DNA of 64,000 bases from Heterotrichella gracilis (Eukaryota; Sar; Xanthophyceae; Tribonematales; Xanthonemataceae): assembly GCA_032358255.1 (NCBI GenBank), contig JAULBX010022187.1, positions 62,001 to 126,000 of the forward strand, given 5' to 3'. Below are positions 34,168-45,561 of the stretch, in pieces. The notes below the pieces were generated by a model. It saw only the letters and a program-made list of their open reading frames with translations. It was not told the origin of the DNA and searched no databases. Positions within the stretch are counted from its first letter, which is position 1. Every line of letters starts with the position of its first letter. The position numbers were made by a program, and so were the translations under genes.

Positions 34168-36005
34168 GAGCGGCTCAAGAAGAAAATCTGCCACCGCTGA
34201 GTGCAGAGGGGTGGCAAGAGCAGAAGACATGAGTTGTCACTGAGGGTGACTTGGAGACAGGTGGTCATAGGGGTAGAAACTCTTGCAGGTGTGAGTGCAA
34301 CACAGCTGTAGGCTGTATGTTTTTTCTATTATGTTTGAAAGTGAATGGCAGGAGGCTGTTTGGAGCCAGCACACAGCTTTTGTTGGCGCGCAATGTGTCG
34401 TTGTCATCCGCTGTGGGTCGTGCGGCCTGACAAGGGTATCCTCACATAAACAACCCAGGCCATGCCTCAGGATTGACTCAACAGTGGTGAAAGTGGAGGT
34501 GTGTGGCATGATGAGGGGGTGGGGGTTGGGTGTACGGCAAGAGGCTGGACAAGGGCATGGTGTATAAGATTGATAGACTTCAGGTGCACTAGCAGCGCCC
34601 GTCAAAAGCACCCTGCTCAAGTGCAACAAACGGGGCCAATGGGCAGTTCTAGATTGTGGGCAAGTTCCCAGAAATAATAAGCTTTTGTCAGCAAGGTACC
34701 CTGTCACGCACCTCACCTTTTGCGCCCTATCTGGATACACAGTGGCGGAGGAGCGAGGCGCTGTGCGTGCGTATTGCCCTCTGGAAGTAGATGCCTAGGC
34801 TCGGGACCAGCCAGGCAAGCATTGCGGCGGTGTTTTAGGGTCTTTACACGGGTTGAGGGTCAGGTTAGTCTGTGGGGCAGCTGCCAGTAAGTGCTATTGC
34901 TGGTATGATGCATGCACCCTTCCCTCTTCCCATGGTGCATCAACCGTATTGGCTGGTTGTCAAGGACAGAACTGAGCTTTGAACAAGGAAATAACGTAAA
35001 TAAGCTGTATGTGCAGTTGCCTTCTTCAGAAAAGGCGAGGGGCAACAACTGCATGCATCTATGCATGCATGCATGAAAAAGCCCGAGCATTTGTCCTCTT
35101 ATACCCACTACACCTACTATACCGTGTCTAGTGAGTAGTAAGTAGTGTGCCTATTACAGCAGGGAATTGGGATATATGTGGAGCGCCGTCAAGCACCAAG
35201 CTGCAGCATATGTTCATATGGGTTGATTATTTGGTTAGTTATCTCTTGCTGCTCACCACACAGGGCGCATATATACGTCAGTCAAGCTGTAGCTCTTCTC
35301 GACAGGAAATCCTCCAACAAGTCACTTGTGAAACGGTGTTTTGAAAGTGATCAACGTTCTTGATAACTTGCAAAGTAGAACACAGCCATGCATGCATTCC
35401 ACCTTCTTTTAAATACGGCAGTCTATTTGGCCTGACATGGATCTTTACGGTACGCCCTGGAGACTAGCCTATTGTATCTGACCTTCCTGTTTTGTGAGAT
35501 GCACAGAGGGGTTGCGCCACTGAGTGGACAGTACACATCACCTCTCAACTTCCACCCCACTTTCACACCTCTCTATAGCAAGCCTGCGACAGCTATACCG
35601 TCTGCCTATGTGCTAGTAGCTGCTGCCCAGTATATACGCTTGCGACTGGTGCTGGAGCTGTAGATTGTGCTATGCATGCATATGGGCTCAGTTCTGCCGT
35701 ACCTTCACCTGGTGCTGCAGGCCTCACAGCGACTCCAGGACACAGAGAACCCCTAGCAACGCTTGAATGTGCTCTTCTGGGGCTGATTAGTACAAGACAC
35801 AGCAGAAAGTGTGCCCTGTGTGCCCACAGTGGGCAGAGCAGCGTTTTCAGCAGACAGTGACCAGCTGTGATTGGTCAATCACCGTTGACGCCAGCCAGGT
35901 GCTGGCTCAGGTCTACTACAGAGCCTCTCCTTTTCCCCCCAAACCACTCAGCACGCAGCGCAACCTCTGAGCGTTATCACCAGCTCTTGGCCCCACTCCA
36001 GCACC
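34168..36005. other. Intergenic 34.2-36.0 kb
   Basis: No gene seen. Upstream of the TFIIS-N gene a CCAAT-type box (GATTGGTCAATC at 35870-35881) is a plausible promoter element about 125 nt before the ATG. Confidence 0.45.
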
Positions 36006-38730
36006 ATGGCAACCCCACCACCCCCACAGCAACAACCTGCAGCCAACACCCAGCCAGCCCCGGCACTCAGTGCCCCACCAGCCACCTCCACCCACCCTCC
36101 ACCCCCCGGCGCCAGCCCCACCCTGTCCCTCACAGACCTCCTGGCACCCGCGGGGGGAAACACAGCTGGAGGGGTGGTCCATGCACCACCAGCACCAGCA
36201 CCACCACCGGGTTGTGAGGTCGCCTCCCCACCATCCCCCACCGGCGACGCAGCAGCCTCTGATGGGGGCCCGGGTGGCGGTGCGGTGGGTGGGGGGTTCC
36301 CCTCCTATCCCGTAGGCAACGAGGGTACCTCCATTGTGGAAGCCGCTGCTGCGGTGGTGGCGGAAGGGGAGGGGCTCGAATGGCCAAGTGTGGGGGTGGA
36401 GCAAGGGGATGTGGATATGCTAGTGGAGGAGGACCAGGAGGAAGACGCAGATGAGGTGTGATGCAACCCAACTGCAGTACCCTACTTAGTTAGTCAGTTA
36501 GTTGCATTCCAGCAATACAGCCAAATTAGCAGTCAGTCTTGCACATGCGGCGCCACGCAGCTCTATCCCGGCACTGTTTGAACCATCTATTGATCCCACG
36601 CGACTTGAGGTACCTCCTGCTGGAGTAGGTCAGCCCATGTGGCCCTTGGCTAACCTCCCCCTTTTGCCCAGTCTACCCTACCCAACTGCAGGACCCTATC
36701 CATGCATAATAGGCGTACACTCTGGTACTCTGATAGCAACCAATGCTGAGGTCATTGGGCCGCAGTCCAACACCAATGCCGCCTCACCACCATGAGGCAT
36801 TTTAGCTTGGTGAGCACTTAGACTTAAATTTATTGGCCCCAAGAAACCTTATAAACTGCATGCTGCCCCAGGTGCCCCCCACCTGTCCTGCCTTTGTACA
36901 CAACCTGTTTTGCTTGTTTGCCTTTCCCGTTCACTTGCTTTCGCATACCGTGGTCAGCGTTTTTTCATAATGTAAACTATATCGCTGTCACCTCCAAGCC
37001 CCTCTCCCCTTGCCCCCACCCATATCCTGCCCCCCCTGCAGGCTGGCCCCGACCCTTCCTCCACCGCTGCCTGCCTGGCTGTGGACTGGGAGGAGGTGGC
37101 GGGGCTGAGGAAGGAGATTGTGCGGGGGGTGGAGGGCATGAAGGCTTTCACGGCCCCGGGGGCAGACAAGCAGGAGCAGAACTCGCTGCGCATGGTCCTG
37201 TATTACCTGAGGTGGGTGGTTGGGAAGATGGTAGTATGGGGCTCAGAACCCTTCTGGTTGCGCGTCCTCGTTGTGCGCACGCCATCGCCCAATGAGGATG
37301 AATGGATGCTGCTGCATGTTTGATGCTGCAGAATATATCTGATCTGCAGTGGATGGGCCGCATGGCGTGGGCAACATAGGTCATGGAGCGTTTCTGCTTG
37401 AAAAACCTTGATCTTTTCCATATAAAACTCTAATATATTTTACATCGATTAAAATAGTAGACTGGTATGTGTGGCACGAGGTGTTGGCCAGCTGTCCACA
37501 CAGGTTCTCAACTGGTAAACTGGGCTTGCCATGTATCCACACAGCGCCTTGGCAAGGTCATGGGGGGTCACAGGGTGGCAGTCACGGCAAGAATAAATAA
37601 CTAAAATAAATAAATATTATGCAGCCTCTCCTTTGCCAGGTCACGGGGGTCACGGGGTGGCAGTCACGGCAAGAATAAATAACTATGATTAATTTGAAAA
37701 TTTAATAGATATTATGCAGCCTCTCCTCTGCCAGGTCGCGCGCGTCACAGGTTGTCAGTCATGGCACCACTTGCTTGGCAGCAAATCATGGATATGTTGC
37801 CATATCTATTGCCATGACCTGTGTCTCTTGCGGTAACCACCTTGGAACTTCACCCCCCTGCGGTGCCTCAATGTGCCCTCCCCGTAGATTTAGGGCTTAG
37901 GGTTTAGGGTACCCTAAACCCTAAAACAGTTGTTGTGCCACAATGGACCCCAGTGGCAGTACCCCACACATGCACGCCGCCCTGACTCTCAACCCCCCTT
38001 GTGACCCTCCCAAACACAATCATACCCGTGTTCTACTCAGCACATGGTTACAAACTGTAATCCATCCCCCCTTTTAGGCTGGTGTGCGTCCTCCCGCAGG
38101 CACTACCCCCTTCCCCCCGCCGCCCTTGTCCGCCTGCAGCTGCTCCCCCAGGTGGTGGCGCTGGCCGCGCTGCACCCCGCGCTGCAAGTTAGGCACCAAG
38201 CGCAGGCGCTGCTGCAGGTGGAGCCCTGGGCGGGGCTCAACAGGGCCGCGGCAGCAGGCGAGGTGGGTGCAGGATGGTTTGGGAGAGATCCCCGGTGTTG
38301 TTGGATGGTGGATGGCGGATGGTGGCCGGGGGTTTGTTGTCAACTGTTGGCAGTGCATCATGTCGCTAACGTACAGACACTTGGGCACTGGTGCCAACCA
38401 ATTTGCAGGTCGTGGTACTGTCAGGCAAAAATCGTTCACAAAATACAATAAGCTGAATTAGTTCTCAGTTGGTAGGAGTGCTTGGCTACGCACAGGATTG
38501 GGGTGGAATGCCATGCGTGACGGGGTGCTGTTTCACGCTTCCATCCAAGCCCCTTGGATTACGCCAGCCTCATGTGCAGTGTGGTGCATGCGTGGTGGGG
38601 ACTAGGGGGCCTTTCATCGAGGATTTGGGCTTGACACTGGGTGTGGCTTGTGCAGGCGGGTGGCGGCGAGGGCGCGGCTGGCAATGGCACCAAGGCGCCT
38701 GGCAGGGGGAGGCCAAGGCGGGTCAGCTGA
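36006..38730 (+). CDS. TFIIS-N/LEDGF-like domain protein, 285 aa
   Basis: Exons 36006..36455, 37042..37211, 38100..38262, 38656..38730; phases agree, 286 codons with TGA. Residues 1-150 are low-complexity Pro/Ala/Gly turning acidic (DMLVEEDQEEDADE), typical of nuclear proteins. Residues about 165-255 resemble the helical TFIIS N-terminal (LW/TND) domain: VDWEEVAGLRKEI, NSLRMVLYYLRHYPLP, LLPQVVALAALHP, then VRHQAQALLQ, i.e. the VR-x-x-A-x-x-LL signature after a HP. The C-terminus is Gly/Arg-rich (GRGRPRRVS), like an RGG/AT-hook-like basic tail. Such domains dock onto transcription elongation factors; that role here is inferred. An alternative acceptor at 38078 in exon 3 gives an early stop and is rejected. 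Intron 1 holds a dispersed repeat also found at 54.1 kb, and intron 2 holds telomere-like and 100-bp repeats. Confidence 0.78.
36486..36628 (+). repeat. Dispersed ~145-bp repeat, copy 1
   Basis: From GTTAGTTGCATTCC through TTAGCAGTCAGTCTTGCACA and TGCGGCGCCACGCAGCTC to CTTGAGGTACCTCCTGCTGG. It matches 54083-54228 with roughly one change per 8-10 bases. It lies in intron 1 of the TFIIS-N gene, starting 30 bp after the donor. Confidence 0.8.
37545..37770 (+). repeat. ~100-bp tandem repeat, 2.3 units
   Basis: Units contain GGTCACGGGGTGGCAGTCAC, GGCAAGAATAAATAACTA and TATTATGCAGCCTCTCCT. They start near 37550, 37638 and 37733, in intron 2 of the TFIIS-N gene. Confidence 0.8.
37886..37926. repeat. 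Head-to-head telomere-like palindrome
   Basis: TTTAGGG-type repeats run into CCCTAAA-type repeats across a central GGGTACCC; the arms GGGTTTAGGGTA / TACCCTAAACCC are inverted repeats. Confidence 0.85.
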
Positions 38731-39999
38731 GGGCGCAGGGTGTAGGGTTTTGGATGAGGGCTAGTCTGAGGGAGTGTGGCATGCGGCTCAATGCTGGAGG
38801 CTGGCGACAGTGGGAAGAGATGCTGCAATGGGTTATGAGGAGAGCGGCAACCACCTTTTGTAGCGCTGCTGTCTGGATATGTGACCATAGTGGGTGCCGG
38901 CAATGCGCTCTGGAGTTAATGACCACAGGCATACCGCATGGCCAGCGCATGCAAGCAGTACCCACGTTACCCACGCCATGTTCCACTGGTTGCTGCCTGG
39001 CTTGTCTGTATTTTTCAACATTGCTGGTTGTGGTTTGCCGCCGTGTGTGGGGGCGTTTTGTTTCTTTCTTTCTTTCTACGCTGTGTTCCTTCTTTCCGCG
39101 TTGCTGAAGCAGTGCTTGTGGTGCGCTCACCCGCAAGGCCCACGTTAGAGGAGCATGTGCAATGTACACGTCAGGGGAGTATATGCAATTTACATGCAAG
39201 GCAAGTTTATGTTTTGGCCATGGGCACAAAGGGCTTTGGTGTGGAGGGTTCACAGGTGCTGGAATCAGACCTAGTCTAGGAGGATTTGCACTGCCATTGA
39301 ACTGGCCCCAGGGGTGCAGTCTGCTCTGAGAGTTGCAAGGCCCGGCATAATGCACTGTGACAAAAGTCCCACCATTTTGTAGATACAATAAACAGATATC
39401 TCATTGGGTAGCAATACTATCAACCATTTGTTACAATCAACCATTTGGGTAGTAATACTATCAACCATTCGTACAGTACCGAGGATGCACTTGTCAACAG
39501 AACCTATTCATTGATTTTATTGCGGCAATGAAGTGTCAAGCTGGGAACCATTAAGCTGCCAGTGCACCATTGACTGCCAGGAGTGGGGCGGCCTTTGCAG
39601 AATTAGGAAAGAAACCTAAAAAGGCGGAGACTCAACCGTTGAGTGACACTGTCGCTCAGAGCACACATTATGGAAGGCAGACACGTCAATTTCATTGGGA
39701 AAAGAAGGCCTTGTCATACAAATTGTAAGCTCAAACAGCTGCCAAATCAGCTCAAACAGCTGCCAAACAGCTGCCACATCAGCTCAAACAGCTGCTAAAC
39801 AACGCACACATGACCAAATGGCCGCACGGCATCCATCCAAATGCAGCCACATATTGCCATGGGTCCTCACACAGCCTACTCCATTTAGGCATCCCCCCCC
39901 TTCTTTGTCACTGCATGCATGGCTGGTATACAGAAAACAAAGCCAGCTGCCATTTGCAATTGCCTTTTGACTGTCAACCACAAAACACCCAAGGTTGAT
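38731..39999. other. Intergenic 38.7-40.0 kb
   Basis: 3' flank of the TFIIS-N gene and 3' flank of cysteine-rich gene B. Contains a short triplicated word AGCTCAAACAGCTGCCAAATC at 39729-39800. No gene seen. Confidence 0.5.
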
Positions 40000-41107
40000 T
40001 CAACAAAAATCGCCGGCCACGCATCTGGGCCAAGCATTGCTCAGCCTGGTAACCCCGTACAGGCAGCAGTGCTGGCAGATGGCACACGCGGCACCCCTTG
40101 AGCTAGGGCACGCATCCACCACCGTGGCATCCGCCACGCTCTGCTGGTACAGGCAACCGCACTGGTCTGGGATAGAGGAGAAATATTTCTTGCAGTCAGT
40201 GAGGACATCCACTGCAACGTTGAGTGTGGCACTGCAGCACTGGGGCGTGCCTGCGCCGCTGCATGACTCGGCGCAATCGGCGATGATGCTGTCAAAGAGG
40301 GGGTTTGCGGGGACGCCTTCAGGAATTGGCTGCACAGGCGGGGTGGGGACAGCCTGCAGAGCATGCGCAGCGGTTTAGAGTGTTGAATGTGCTGCGAGAG
40401 GCACCTGTTTAGGGTTTAGGGTTTAAGCTTTAGTGCGTTGGATGTGCTGGAAGAGGCAGCTGTTTAGGGTTTAGCGTATTGGATGTGCTGCGAGAGGCAC
40501 CTGATTAGGGTTTAGGGTTTAGTTCGTTGAATGCGCTGGAAGAGGCACCTGTTAAGGGTTTAGGGTTTAGGGTTTAGCGTGTTAGATGTGCTGTGAGGAG
40601 CACCTGATTAGGGTTTAGGGTGTAGCGTGTTGGATGTGCTGGGAGAGGCACCTGATTAGGGTTCAGGGTTTAGGGTTTAGTGTGTTGAATGTGCTGCGAG
40701 AAGCACCTGATTAGGGTTTAGGGTATATGGTTCAGTTTGTTGAATGTGCTGCGAGAGGCATCTGGAAATGGCTACACGTTGCTCAATGGCCACAAAGCAG
40801 TGATCCGCCCTGTGGAACCTCCCACATGCAATCCAGTGAACCCTAAAGGGTTTTCCTCGAGGTGTTTCTTGTGATCATTGAAGCCCGCACAGACGCAGTG
40901 GTGAGAGGATAACAGCAAATTGTTGACTGTCCGGGTGTCACAAGTTGTGGGTAAGCCATGCCACATGTCTATCATGCGCACCTGGGCGGGGGCAGGGGCA
41001 GGGGCTGCATCTGCTGGCTGCGCCACGCCAAGGGGTGCACAGCACAGCGCGCACAGCAGGGCCAGTGTGGCAGCGGCGACAAGGGGAGCCATGGAGGCGG
41101 GAGCCAT
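40000..41107 (-). CDS. Secreted 14-cysteine protein B (short form), 159 aa
   Basis: Two exons, 41107..40982 and 40353..40000, phase 0, 160 codons with TGA. Exon 1 is the family leader: MAPASMAPLVAAATLALLC... signal peptide with cleavage expected near VAQP, then an Ala/Pro stretch ending in Gln just before the conserved donor CAG|GTGCGCATG. Exon 2 begins AVPTPPVQPIPEG and holds the whole domain: C-x3-C-x8-CC, D-C-KK, C-x-C-LYQQS, ACPSS, C-x2-C-x2-CC-LYGVT, C and a terminal C; 14 Cys. An in-frame upstream ATG at 41203 exists, but the paralogues support the MAPAS start. It is divergent from gene C. Intact. Confidence 0.87.
40374..40760 (-). repeat. Telomere-like minisatellite in intron of gene B
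   Basis: About eight units of 45-55 bp, each GTGTTGAATGTGCTGCGAGA then GGCACCTGATTAGGGTTTAG. The core also occurs once in gene F's intron near 47350, so the array probably grew from ancestral intron sequence. Confidence 0.9.
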
Positions 41108-42247
41108 GGGGAGGGGAACACTGGGATGATGAGGGGAGGGAGGGGTCCTGAGGTGGTGCGTGTGTGTGTGTGGAAGGGGGTTCACAACCTGCAGCAGCAG
41201 CATGGGCCAGTTGGTGGCACACCAGGTAGCCCATGGCAGCAGGGTGGGGATGAAGTGCTCCTACAGAACCACTATCGAGATATCGTACCGTAATGGTTTG
41301 AGATTCCCTGTGCACACTGAATAGTGGAGGCTCCCGGGAAATGGGAACTTGATTGAAAGCCGAGCATATAATGGGTTCCAACATGGGGTAGGACGGTGGG
41401 AGGGATGGGAAGGTGGGGGCCAGGGTTGAAAGAATTTCTCGCTACTGCAAAACAGCTATCACAAGCGTACAGTGCCGCAGTGAGCCAGTGATCCACTGCC
41501 ATACCTGGCGCCGGGAGTGGCTGTGGACGGAAACTGCTCCTGATACAAGGACGTGCACAGATACAGTGCGTTCGAGTAGTCGCACCGATCAGGGTCCGAT
41601 GCATGCATACACAAGACTTGGTTCAACTTAGTTCAACCCAGAAGCCCTGCGATCCTGGGTGGGGTCGAAGGGCTTATCGCAGCAACCCAGCCCAGAACCC
41701 AGTATTACTAGCTCGTGTATGACTTCTGCTTTCCGTCTTGGCCACTTATATCTATTGCAGACACATTGAAATATGCATGCGCTATTTTCATCCCCCCTCT
41801 GTACCGTACCTGCACTGCTTGAAGCAATACATCACTTGGTGTGCAGCTTGTGTGTAAGCAGCCTATACAGTGATATATCGCAGCAGGTGGATAAACCTGA
41901 CGAATTCCTGGCGACAGCCGGCAAGCAAGCGGTTTCACTTTCAAGTTTGGAGAGGTCGGTAAGATTACATAAGGTAGCCAGAGTCCTGTGCAATGCATGC
42001 CATTTGATCCACCAAAACTTAAATTAAATTGATGTGCTGTCATCTGTCACCGTAGCATGCACTGCAGTGCCAACTGGTATAGTTGGGTAGTGGTTCTATA
42101 AGGACACATTTCAATCCTTGTGCCACACCCTGCTACCATGTGCTTCCAACTAGCCCCATGCTGCGGCAAGGTAGTGACTCCCCTTCCACAAACCACCTCA
42201 GAACCCTCCCTCCCCTGAGGCTCATCATGCCATTGGGATTCCTTCCT
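41108..42247. other. Divergent promoter region B/C
   Basis: Shared 1.1-kb upstream region. The conserved GCTGCAGGTnGTGA element occurs facing both ways: 41181-41210 (minus) and 42149-42180 (plus, as CTGCGGCAAGGTAGTGACT). Both are preceded by similar CACCCTGCTxCCATG text. Confidence 0.55.
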
Positions 42248-43100
42248 ATGGCTCCCACCGACTCCATGGCTCCCCTTGTTGCCCCTGCCACACTGGCCCT
42301 GGTATGGGTGCTGTGCTGTGCACCCCTTGGCTTGGCGCAGCCAGCAGGTGCAGCACCCGCCTCCGACCCCACCCAGGTGCGCATGGTAGGCATGTGGCAT
42401 GGTCTACGCACAAGAATAACAATTACAGCTAACATCTAACGGACATAGGCATGGATGTAAAGTATTAAAAATGTTCATAATTAATACTTTACATCCAATG
42501 GCATCATGCATGATGCCCATGTCCGTCGACTAAGAATGAACACTGATGCACTTGAAATACATGTATCATAGCAGCACTGTTTCCTAGCCTTGCCCTCCTG
42601 CCCCGGGTGCCTCTCGCATCCTACACTCAACCGCTGCGCTGGCTGTGCAGGCTGCCATCATCCCGCCTACAGCCACCCGGCAGGTGCAAAACTCGCCACC
42701 GCCGCCAGAGAATCCTATGTTCCTCAAGGTCATTGACGCATGTGCTGGCCAATGCAGCGGAGCCGCATCTCCGTGCTGCAACATTGCACTCACTGCAGTC
42801 ATGGATTCTTCATTCCAAGGTGCGACAGGCATGCGGTCGACTGGCATACCTCTCTACTGCAAGCTGCTGGAGGAGCGAGGTATTCTAAAATCTGTGGCAG
42901 ACCTGTGCACCTGTCTGTATGCCACAGTCATCAGCCCCACAGTGGTGAATGCGTGCCCAGCTGCTGTTGACCAGGGTCTGCATGGGATGTGTGACCCCTG
43001 CCTGGTCTGTTGCCTGGTTGAGGCCACCCACACTGACGTCTTAAGCAACACCGATATCATTGGCAACGGGTGCCAATTCAGCGATTTCAAGATCTGCTGA
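42248..43100 (+). CDS. Secreted 14-cysteine protein C (long-insert form), 192 aa
   Basis: Two exons, 42248..42376 and 42651..43100, phase 0, 193 codons with TGA. Exon 1 leader: MAPTDSMAPLVAPATLALV... to PASDPTQ before CAG|GTGCGCATGG. Exon 2: AAIIPPTATRQVQ linker, then C-x3-C-x7-CC. A long insert (MRSTGIPLYCKLLEERGILK) stands where short forms have DCKK, followed by C-x-C-LYAT, NACPAAV, a loop, C-x2-C-x2-CC, and two terminal Cys; 14 in all. This long insert groups it with gene E. The single intron carries a ~90-bp inverted repeat. Intact. Confidence 0.87.
42439..42526. repeat. ~88-bp inverted repeat (MITE-like) in intron of gene C
   Basis: Outer arms ACGGACATAGGCAT (42439-42452) and ATGCCCATGTCCGT (42513-42526). 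Inner perfect arms GGATGTAAAGTATTA (42453-42467) and TAATACTTTACATCC (42482-42496). A 16-bp palindromic GCATCATGCATGATGC sits in the right arm. Confidence 0.8.
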
Positions 43101-43400
43101 ACGCGCCTTGGGGTAGTTGCAGTTAGGGTCACAGTTGCCAGTTAGATGGTATTATCTCCCATCATTGGCATACTTTTACACACAACATTGTCGCATGTGT
43201 GAGGCAGGGCATTTACTGTCAGCAGACACTGCGGCACTGTTGTAAGCAACAATACAAGTCATGACTGGCAGCTTTACATCCTTTTACACTGCCAATTGTG
43301 ACGGTAACTGCACGCAAACATGGATTTACCTTTGTCTATGGCCTTGCAGCTGGCCTATGCATGGTTCAACTGTGAATTTGACCATAAATCCCCAAATGGA

Positions 43401-44189
43401 TCAACACAGATCGTTGACATCACATTTTGGCCATGCGTCGTTGATGGTTGTCGCCCCGTGCAGGCAGCATGCCAGGCAGGAATCGCATGCCCCAGGGCAC
43501 GCATTTGTCACCCTTGCATCCGCCATGCTCTGCTGGTACAGGCAGCTGCACTGGTCTGGGGTGGAGGAGGCAGACTTCTTGCAGCCAGCGACAACATCCA
43601 GCGCAGTATTGATCGTGGCGGTGCAGCACTGGGTTGGGTCATCGCCGCACGCATCATGACACCCGAAGATGATTTTTAGATACACAAGATTCTCGGGTGC
43701 GGCATCGGGGTTGCTGGGTTGCACTGGCCGGGGGGGAGTAGCCTGCAAAGGGGGTTGAGAGTGGTGGATGTACTGCTGCAGGCTGCTACATGGCAGCCCA
43801 ATATTGCATGCAATGCTTGTATTCCAGCCTCTGCTTGCATTCATGGTTATCGCTTTTAGTAATGCTCATCTCCATGAACCATGGGGTATGTTTCGGCACA
43901 GGCCATCCAGTGTGTGCCATTGCCTGTACCCGTGTCCACGCATTTGACTGATGTCCAAGTATCTACCCTGGTAACTGTTCATACCCCTGTCCATATTCAT
44001 GTGATCATCCTGAGAGCACATGCTCTGTGCATACACCATCTCACATGCATCCATGCGCACCTGGGTGGGGGCAGGGGCGGGGGGCCCACCTGCTGACTGT
44101 GCTGAGCCAAGGGGTGCACAGCACAGCGCGCATAGCAGGGCCACTGTGGCAACAGCGGCAAGGGGAGCCATGGAGGTAGTGGGGGCCAT
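43401..44189 (-). CDS. Secreted 14-cysteine protein D (short form), 156 aa
   Basis: Two exons, 44189..44061 and 43742..43401, phase 0, 157 codons with TGA. Leader MAPTTSMAPLAAVATVALLC... to PAPTQ, donor CAG|GTGCGCATGG. Exon 2: ATPPRPVQPSNPDAAPEN, then C-x3-C-x7-CC, G-C-KK, C-x-C-LYQQS, NACPGA, C-x2-C-x2-CC-LHGAT, and two final Cys; 14 in all. Closest to gene B. Convergent with C (300 bp apart) and divergent from E. Intact. Confidence 0.87.
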
Positions 44190-45561
44190 GGGGAGAGGGC
44201 CTCTGGGGTGATGAGGGGAAGGGGAGGGTCAGGTGGCACAGGGGAGGTCACTACCTGCAGCAGCATGGGCAAGGTTGGTGGTAGGCCTTGGCAGCCATAT
44301 GCTCCCATTGCACTTCAAGAATGTTTGACCATGCTCATGGTCATCTGGCACAGGAAAACCTGGCAGTTAGGCTTAGGGTTTCTTCAAGGTCTGCTGCATT
44401 GTTTGCCAATCACTGCCACAATGCTATACAACTTTGGCAAGCCTATCTAGGTAAGTCTGGGCGCGCAACGTGAATAAAATTGCAAGTTGCAAACTACATG
44501 TTGGGAAGCTGAAACCTACAATCAGTCTGTAGGACATGAACTGCATGCACAGAGGTTGCCATGGGTTGCAGCTACAGTTGCCTGGCATGGCATGACTTGC
44601 AGTAACACAAAACCAATCTCCCAGCACTGCACTGATTGGCAGCAGGAAACTCTTCCTTCATACGAGGGGGCATATTAACTCAATACTGTTGACAGTACCT
44701 TGCTAGGGTGTAGTCTCACCCAATCGTAAGATAATACAATGTGGTGTATCTGGTGAACCTACAGTTGTATGAAGCTAGCTCAGCCGAGCCACTATGTCTT
44801 GAGCGCCACACCCCGAGTCCAGAATCCAGTAGAGAAGGCAAAGCAGACTGTGACAGCTTCTTCGAGGCCATTTGAGTCAGCCACACCCATAACGCATGCT
44901 GGTTTTGAACTTGAATCAACCATATGTTCAAGGCACCTGGTCAAAGGCTTCTGCCTGGGGTGCACATCAGCGAGAAGCTGGTCCTGGGTAATGCATTTAT
45001 GCCGTGAAAGCACCATGCGTTAAGAGCACACTGATAGGGTGTTATTTTCACAGCACGTAATGAGCAACTTTGTGCCTGATTGTATCATCAGAGTCTGCAC
45101 AAATACCTGGCAGGAATGGTGCTCTCAGTCTGTCAGGATAAAGAGCGCCACCATAACCGGGTCCTGGGAATGATCTTTTGAAGTAAGCGTTGTTTGCTGA
45201 AAGGGGTGAGTGTGAGGGTAGCCCACTGAAGCACGTACGATGAAAACGCAGGATGGCGTGCTCTGCGTGCAAACGTTTGCATTGCTAAAACGTGGCGGGC
45301 ACATAAAATTTATAAACTGATACAAATGTATCCCCACCCCTGTCCCAGCCAGTGTAGTAGAGGTGGCCATCCAATTTCAGGCAGTGCCCAGGTTGTGGCA
45401 CTGAGTGACACCATTTTATACACGTTAGGGCACACATTTTCATAGTGCAGGACCCATGCATCAAAACTCCTCTCACCAACCGGCCCATGCTCATGCAGAT
45501 TGTGATTACTCCCCTCCCACCGTAAACCCCTTCCCCCTCCTCAACCCAGGGCGCCCTCCCC
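44190..45561. other. Divergent promoter region D/E
   Basis: Conserved upstream element at 44247-44272 (minus) and 45481-45508 (plus). A segment at 44930-44962 (GCACCTGGTCAAAGGCTTCT then GCCTGGG) recurs at 48669-48700 between F and G, evidence that these spacers are copies of each other. Confidence 0.6.

Noticed and set aside
38078-38099. Earlier acceptor for exon 3 of the TFIIS-N gene
   Set aside because: It shifts the frame into a stop; the acceptor at 38099 keeps phase and restores the helical VRHQAQALLQ segment.
41108-41203. N-terminal extension of gene B from the ATG at 41203
   Set aside because: The extension is in frame only in B and F, not in D or C, and would bury the signal peptide; the similarity is at nucleotide level.
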